Source: Breviolum minutum Mf 1.05b.01 (lineage: Eukaryota > Sar > Dinophyceae > Suessiales > Symbiodiniaceae). Taken from it: a stretch of 64,000 bases of DNA. The position numbers were made by a program, and so were the translations under genes. The notes under the pieces are model-generated. The model was given only the letters and a program-made list of their open reading frames with translations. It was not told the DNA's origin and did no database searches. Below, one piece after another: positions 60,099-64,000 of the stretch (the first letter of the stretch is position 1; every line of letters begins with the position of its first letter). Location: the NCBI GenBank assembly GCA_000507305.1, contig DF240462.1, positions 9,773 through 73,772 on the forward strand, in the 5' to 3' direction.

Positions 60099-61089
60099 TT
60101 ATCTTCCACATCGAAAAACACGTCACAATTTCAACAGGGTGTATTTTGGGTAGGTGATTTAGGTCTATCCCAAAAAGGTCACGTTGTACCGTTGTGAATG
60201 GGTAGATTGCTTCATGTTGCTGACTTGAGTTTGTTTTTTGATCCCACTTTTAGAATCGGTTCTGTTCTCTTGTTTTTTGGATATAATTTTTGCTGAGCAG
60301 TCCAAAGTTTATGAACGATTGGGGACGGGGGGTGTAGGTTTCTTCTATCATCTTGGGAAACAGATCTTCAAACTGAAGTGAACTCCTTATCTATCTTGTG
60401 TCTCCGATTTCAATAGTGGGTGGTCTAGATATGTTAGGAAGCACAGGTGAAAAAAAAAGGGTCCATGACTCGGGTCTTCGTTTTAGGGGTAGATTTTCCA
60501 TGTCCCATTTATTCACCATCCATATGAACGCATGAATGCAGGTTGTGTGTGATGTTGAACTGCCGGTGCTAAACAAGTGACGCAAGTAATTCATTTAGCA
60601 AAAATGTTGCGAGGTAATGCGAATCATTCAGAAGCCATGAAACATCAACAAAAAGTCAAGAGAAAACACCATGAATAACCGGATGGTACTTTATTGAGTA
60701 TTCAAAAAGGCATATCTTATCTGCGAACTCATCCAGCAAAAACCCAATTACCTTGAGAGTTGCACTATCTTTCCCGGGTGGTATGGGCCAGGGAATACCC
60801 TTAAGCCTTAATAGATGAACTTCCGGTTTCTATTGTCATCTACAACTTGCTTGTTTCGAACAATTTGATGACTTGCAGATAGAAAACATCCACCTGTTTT
60901 ATTGGTCTGCGGGGGGCCAAGGGGTGTACCACTTGGGTCCAGATTTTAAAATGGTTTCATGGAATGAAACTACCGATTCACCTCAAATTCTGGTGCCCTC
61001 ACCACTTGAGGTTGGCAGTTTATCAAACACGGATAGCAAGGGTTTACCAGTTGGCCAACCTTGTGTTTTCTGAAAAACTGGTGGTAAAG
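60099..61089. other. Non-coding stretch
   Basis: I see no supported exon. The overlapping frames at 60873-61164 are open in two registers and have no clear splice sites. Confidence 0.3.
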
Positions 61090-62004
61090 TCACGACGGTC
61101 TGGAAAAATCGTACCATGGCTTTCCACCGTTCTACTTTGGGGACCCCAGCATCTCCACGCTTGAGATCCAATTCTTAGGATGCCATGGGCATGTCCACTG
61201 CTTCAAGACCTTTCTGTGCTACTGGTCTGAAGTTGTTTTGGAGTTGGCCACCAAGGAAATGTAAAACAACATGTTGTTTTTTTTTGAAAAAAGACGACCC
61301 TCTGAATATTGGATATAGATATAGCCTATGATGTAGCACTTTGCAGAATTGAGGGCTGGCAGATGGGTTTTCTTGTACAAAGGTTGGAACTAGTGCCTCC
61401 TATGGAGTGTATTTGAGGGTATCGATATGAGGCAGATTTTGGCATATCGATGTTTCTGTTTCCACTCTTCCACTTCTTTTGGCGATGAATCAAAAGATCG
61501 AACAAGGAAGCAAATCCCAGTAATGAAAAACTAGAATACAGATTTGCCCCTTTTCTATTGAGATTCTATGCTCTCACATGGCAGTAAGTCCTCATAAATG
61601 TACTTTGAGGGTAGATTGGGCTGTATCTATGAATTCGCCATTTTTCCCATAGCGGCGCCATACTGTTGATGGTTCAGAAATCCCAAACAACCACTTGGGA
61701 TGGTGCTAAAACCTTGTCAAAAATGGCAGATAAACTACAACAGTAGAGGCTTGATGGATCTGATTTGGGTTTGGTTGTTGGTTTGCAAACGGCTTCCTGC
61801 ATCTTGTTTTGTTTGTGTGTAGATTGTTTTCTAGTTTTTGTGTTTTTTTGCATTCTATGCTTTGTATATATAAGTTGTTTAATTTTCGTATGTTTTGTTT
61901 TGGTTGATTGCCAGTTGGTCGTTGGTTTATTTGATCCATCCAGGCGCTGGTCCTTGAAGCGAGACGACCTTTGTGCCCTGGAGTCTTCGTGGGCTGTTTG
62001 ACAG
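61090..62004 (+). CDS. Candidate exons, unknown Cys/His-containing protein
   Basis: 61090-61260, between GGTAAAG and GTAAAA, reads HDGLEKSYHGFPPFYFGDPS, then ISTLEIQFLGCHGHVHCFKT and FLCYWSEVVLELATKE. 61944-62004, between ATCCAG and GTATCG, reads ALVLEARRPLCPGVFVGCLT. Both have good splice borders. The CHGHVHC cluster could bind a metal. The two are not shown to be neighbours. Confidence 0.4.
61662..61738. repeat. Family-4 dispersed repeat, copy c
   Basis: ACTGTTGATGGTTCAGAAAT, then CCCAAACAACCACTTGGGAT and AAAACCTTGTCAAAAATGGC plus AGATAAACTAC. It aligns with 25957-26032 along its whole length. Confidence 0.7.
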
Positions 62005-62049
62005 GTATCGAAATCTTGAAATGGTGATGGTTGGCCATTCGTTTTTTTT

Positions 62050-62130
62050 GATGATGGTGATGATGATGATGATGATGATGATGATGACGATGATGACGAT
62101 GATGACGATGATGACGATGATGACGATTAC

Positions 62131-62175
<45 letters not shown>
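62050..62175. repeat. (GAT)n microsatellite with a GATGATGAC higher-order block
   Basis: GAT triplets throughout. From about 62085 to 62128 every third unit is GAC, giving a 9-base higher-order repeat of about five copies. The poly-His and poly-Met frames across it are artefacts. Confidence 0.9.
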
Positions 62176-62178
<3 letters not shown>

Positions 62179-62659
62179 TGGATCGCGATTGTACTACCCT
62201 ACCCTTTTGTATTGTGGATGATCCCAATGAGCCATGAATGCAGTATCCTGAAAAACGTGAGGTGGGTTGATAACAGACCCGCCGTGACTTCCTTCAAAAA
62301 TAGACGTTTTCGCCTGCACGAAACCCGACGTTGCGGGTCAAACCCCACATTGGGGGTCATATGGAATGAATGGTGACCAAACATCATTAATAAGAGTTTT
62401 ATTTTCAACTGCATGCATCAAACAACCAGATGATGATGGAATGATCCGAGATTACGAGTGACATCCACCCAATGGTGGATGCCAATTGTTTTGAAACTTC
62501 AATCGTGATGTAGTGAATCATGCGTATAAGGATTTTCTCAATGAGACCATTGACTCCATGATCATAATTAAGGATGACCATCATTTTTCCAAACCATTGC
62601 CATATTTGCCAATACAAATTCTTACTTTGGGATCTTTCGGAAGGTACCAACTTCCTACT
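62176..62659. other. Non-coding stretch
   Basis: I see no exon. GACGTTTTCGCC and CCCGACGTTGCGGGTC near 62305-62340 give a locally GC-rich patch of unknown meaning. Confidence 0.3.
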
Positions 62660-62832
62660 TTTTGACCAACCATCAACTGGATGACATCCGACAATCACCA
62701 CTCAAGGATGCTCCAACCCGCATGGGTATCACCCAAGGTGGCGTGGAACTCTCGGGAAACAAAACACGAAAGTTCCTCGGACAACGATGGAGCTCGCCTC
62801 GCCGTGAAGTATCGCTGTTGGTGTTACGGTGA
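62660..62832 (+). CDS. Candidate terminal exon, unknown protein
   Basis: The + frame reads LTNHQLDDIRQSPLKDAPTR, then MGITQGGVELSGNKTRKFLG and QRWSSPRREVSLLVLR, with TGA at 62830-62832. It has no ATG start near it, and the frame stays open about 70 bases further upstream. The polar, basic composition is protein-like. The overlapping frame 62681-62950 is less convincing. Confidence 0.4.
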
Positions 62833-64000
62833 TTCCATTCTGGTGATCATGAGGTATGAAAATGTATTTTATGATTCTGTGTTTCGGGTTTCTGATTGTT
62901 CTATTATGGTTTTTGTTTTTGGCATGATTGATAGTTGTTGTTTATTATAATGAAAGTGTTGTCGTTGATGTGTTTGATGTTGTTGGTATTGAAATTCATG
63001 GTTTCTTATCACTTGAACTGATAGTTATGCATGTTTTGTTTGTTTGTATCTTACATTTATTTCCTGTTGTGTTGTTCGTTTTTGTGATGTGTTTCATTGC
63101 ATTAGTATTTTCAATTGAAACGTGAGATAGAGACTTGTGATAATGTGCACATACACCAACATACCATATATAGAAGCATAATGCAACAAAAACACCTATG
63201 TGTGTTTCAGTCGGTGACAAAGAACGTTCAACAATATGTTGTAGTTTTTTTGATGATGTATTGAAAGGAAAATCTCAGGTGTTGTGTAGTCAACGTTTGT
63301 TTTGGATGGCATGTTGAGGCTGGAGTTCTTATTAGCCGAGGCAGGATGCTTTGAAAGCTCCAAGTTTGGGTATTAACAGGCCTTTCAGCAGGAGGACTCC
63401 TTATCTTACAACAACGACAGCTGATTTTTTTGAAATCTGTAGAAAGGAAGAAGAGACAAATCATGTCATGTGCTTTTTTTGGTGGGGGGCATGATTGCAA
63501 AAAAAGCAAGAATGCCCTGAATCAAAGATGCCAAGTCAAGTTGGAATGACCAATTCTTAGCTACCTGGTGGTTTCAAATATTTTTTATTTTCATCCCGAA
63601 CCCTGTGGAAATGATCCAATTTGACGATATAATATTTTTCAGAATGGGTTGGTTCAACCACCAACTAGCTTAGTTTTTTTCTGAGCGAAGAAAATCATTG
63701 ATATTGAAAACCTCATTATGCTCGTTGTCCATAACGAAGGCCTTGGAGAAGGGACACGATTGCGTGGTGACCATTGGAGGTGCGGATGGTGGTGCATCGT
63801 TGCATGATGCGAAGGTCGTAGTAACTAGTGTCGTATTGGTACCCCCACCTTTCAGAAGATGAAAAAACATCATATGTTTTTAAGAATTCGACGACAAAAA
63901 ATAGCACCTGCATGTATTCTGGACAAATCTCAACAAATCCCCATGAAATCCCCGTGCTTCGAACAAAAAAAAATCCAGGTTTTATAAGTTGCTAATGATA
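62833..64000. other. Non-coding 3' end of the window
   Basis: TG-rich, T-rich + strand sequence at about 62880-63120, then mixed sequence and one family-2 element. Minus frames at 63228-63913 have no support. Confidence 0.3.
63561..63668. repeat. Family-2 inverted-repeat element, copy d
   Basis: It starts CTACCTGGTGGTTTCAAATA and ends TGGTTCAACCACCAACTAG. CTTAG flanks both sides, a clear 5-bp target-site duplication. The core shares TTTTCATCCCGAA and AATGATCCAATTTGACGA with copies b and c. Confidence 0.85.

Noticed and set aside
61706-62227. 173-codon minus frame with His-rich stretch
   Set aside because: The His run is the (GAT)n microsatellite read in reverse; the rest has no splice or homology support.
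1-64000. CRISPR arrays, tRNA or rRNA genes, bacterial promoters or terminators
   Set aside because: No regularly spaced direct repeats with unique spacers, no cloverleaf I could recognise and no prokaryotic gene organisation.
1-64000. Reverse transcriptase, integrase or transposase gene that would mobilise the cassettes or small elements
   Set aside because: I looked for RT (YxDD), DDE-type and tyrosine-recombinase motifs in the readable exons and found none; mobility of the cassettes stays an inference.

Overview
The window looks like nuclear DNA of a dinoflagellate, most likely of the Symbiodiniaceae/Suessiales type. Coding sequence is broken into many short exons. Introns end in AG but start with GT, GC or GA, and the flanks often repeat the same few bases, which is a known dinoflagellate habit. 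Every exon I can support is on the + strand. Several proteins belong to families I recognise only from dinoflagellate gene sets and that have no established function. Short inverted-repeat elements and (ATC)n/(GAT)n microsatellites fill much of the non-coding DNA. I see no prokaryotic operon, rRNA, tRNA or CRISPR.

Layout. 1-460: simple repeats. 461-9389 (cassette 1): the 3' part of a gene resembling a C5-methyltransferase fold (ends 1287), a 14-exon coiled-coil/basic-tail gene (1914-5466), a GIY-YIG-like gene (6651-7379) and a gene of the 'HGDEGRG' family (7711-9389). 9390-42300: a long repeat-rich stretch with scattered exons of a CCCH zinc-finger gene or genes (about 10.7-25.8 kb), a small gene at 34130-36464, single candidate exons, an assembly gap inside a microsatellite (11725-11882), a 454-bp foldback element and many small inverted-repeat elements. 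42886-55484 (cassette 2): a UIM/UBA gene with a Lys/Gly/Arg-rich tail, then second, divergent copies of the methyltransferase-like, coiled-coil and HGDEGRG genes in the same order as cassette 1. 55485-64000: more repeats and a few candidate exons of unknown genes.

The main result is the repeated cassette: three unrelated dinoflagellate families occur twice, same order and strand, about 42 kb apart. Cassette 1 carries two apparent frameshifts and a GIY-YIG-like gene that cassette 2 lacks. In cassette 2 the coiled-coil and HGDEGRG exons join almost entirely in consistent phases. The families combine features of DNA modification, a nuclease-like fold, ubiquitin binding and basic nuclear-type tails. 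That would suit a large composite mobile or selfish unit, but this is inference; no transposase or reverse transcriptase was found.

Exon boundaries were set by hand from reading frame, splice sites and phase. Family names rest on memory of dinoflagellate proteins and on motif reading, not on a search.
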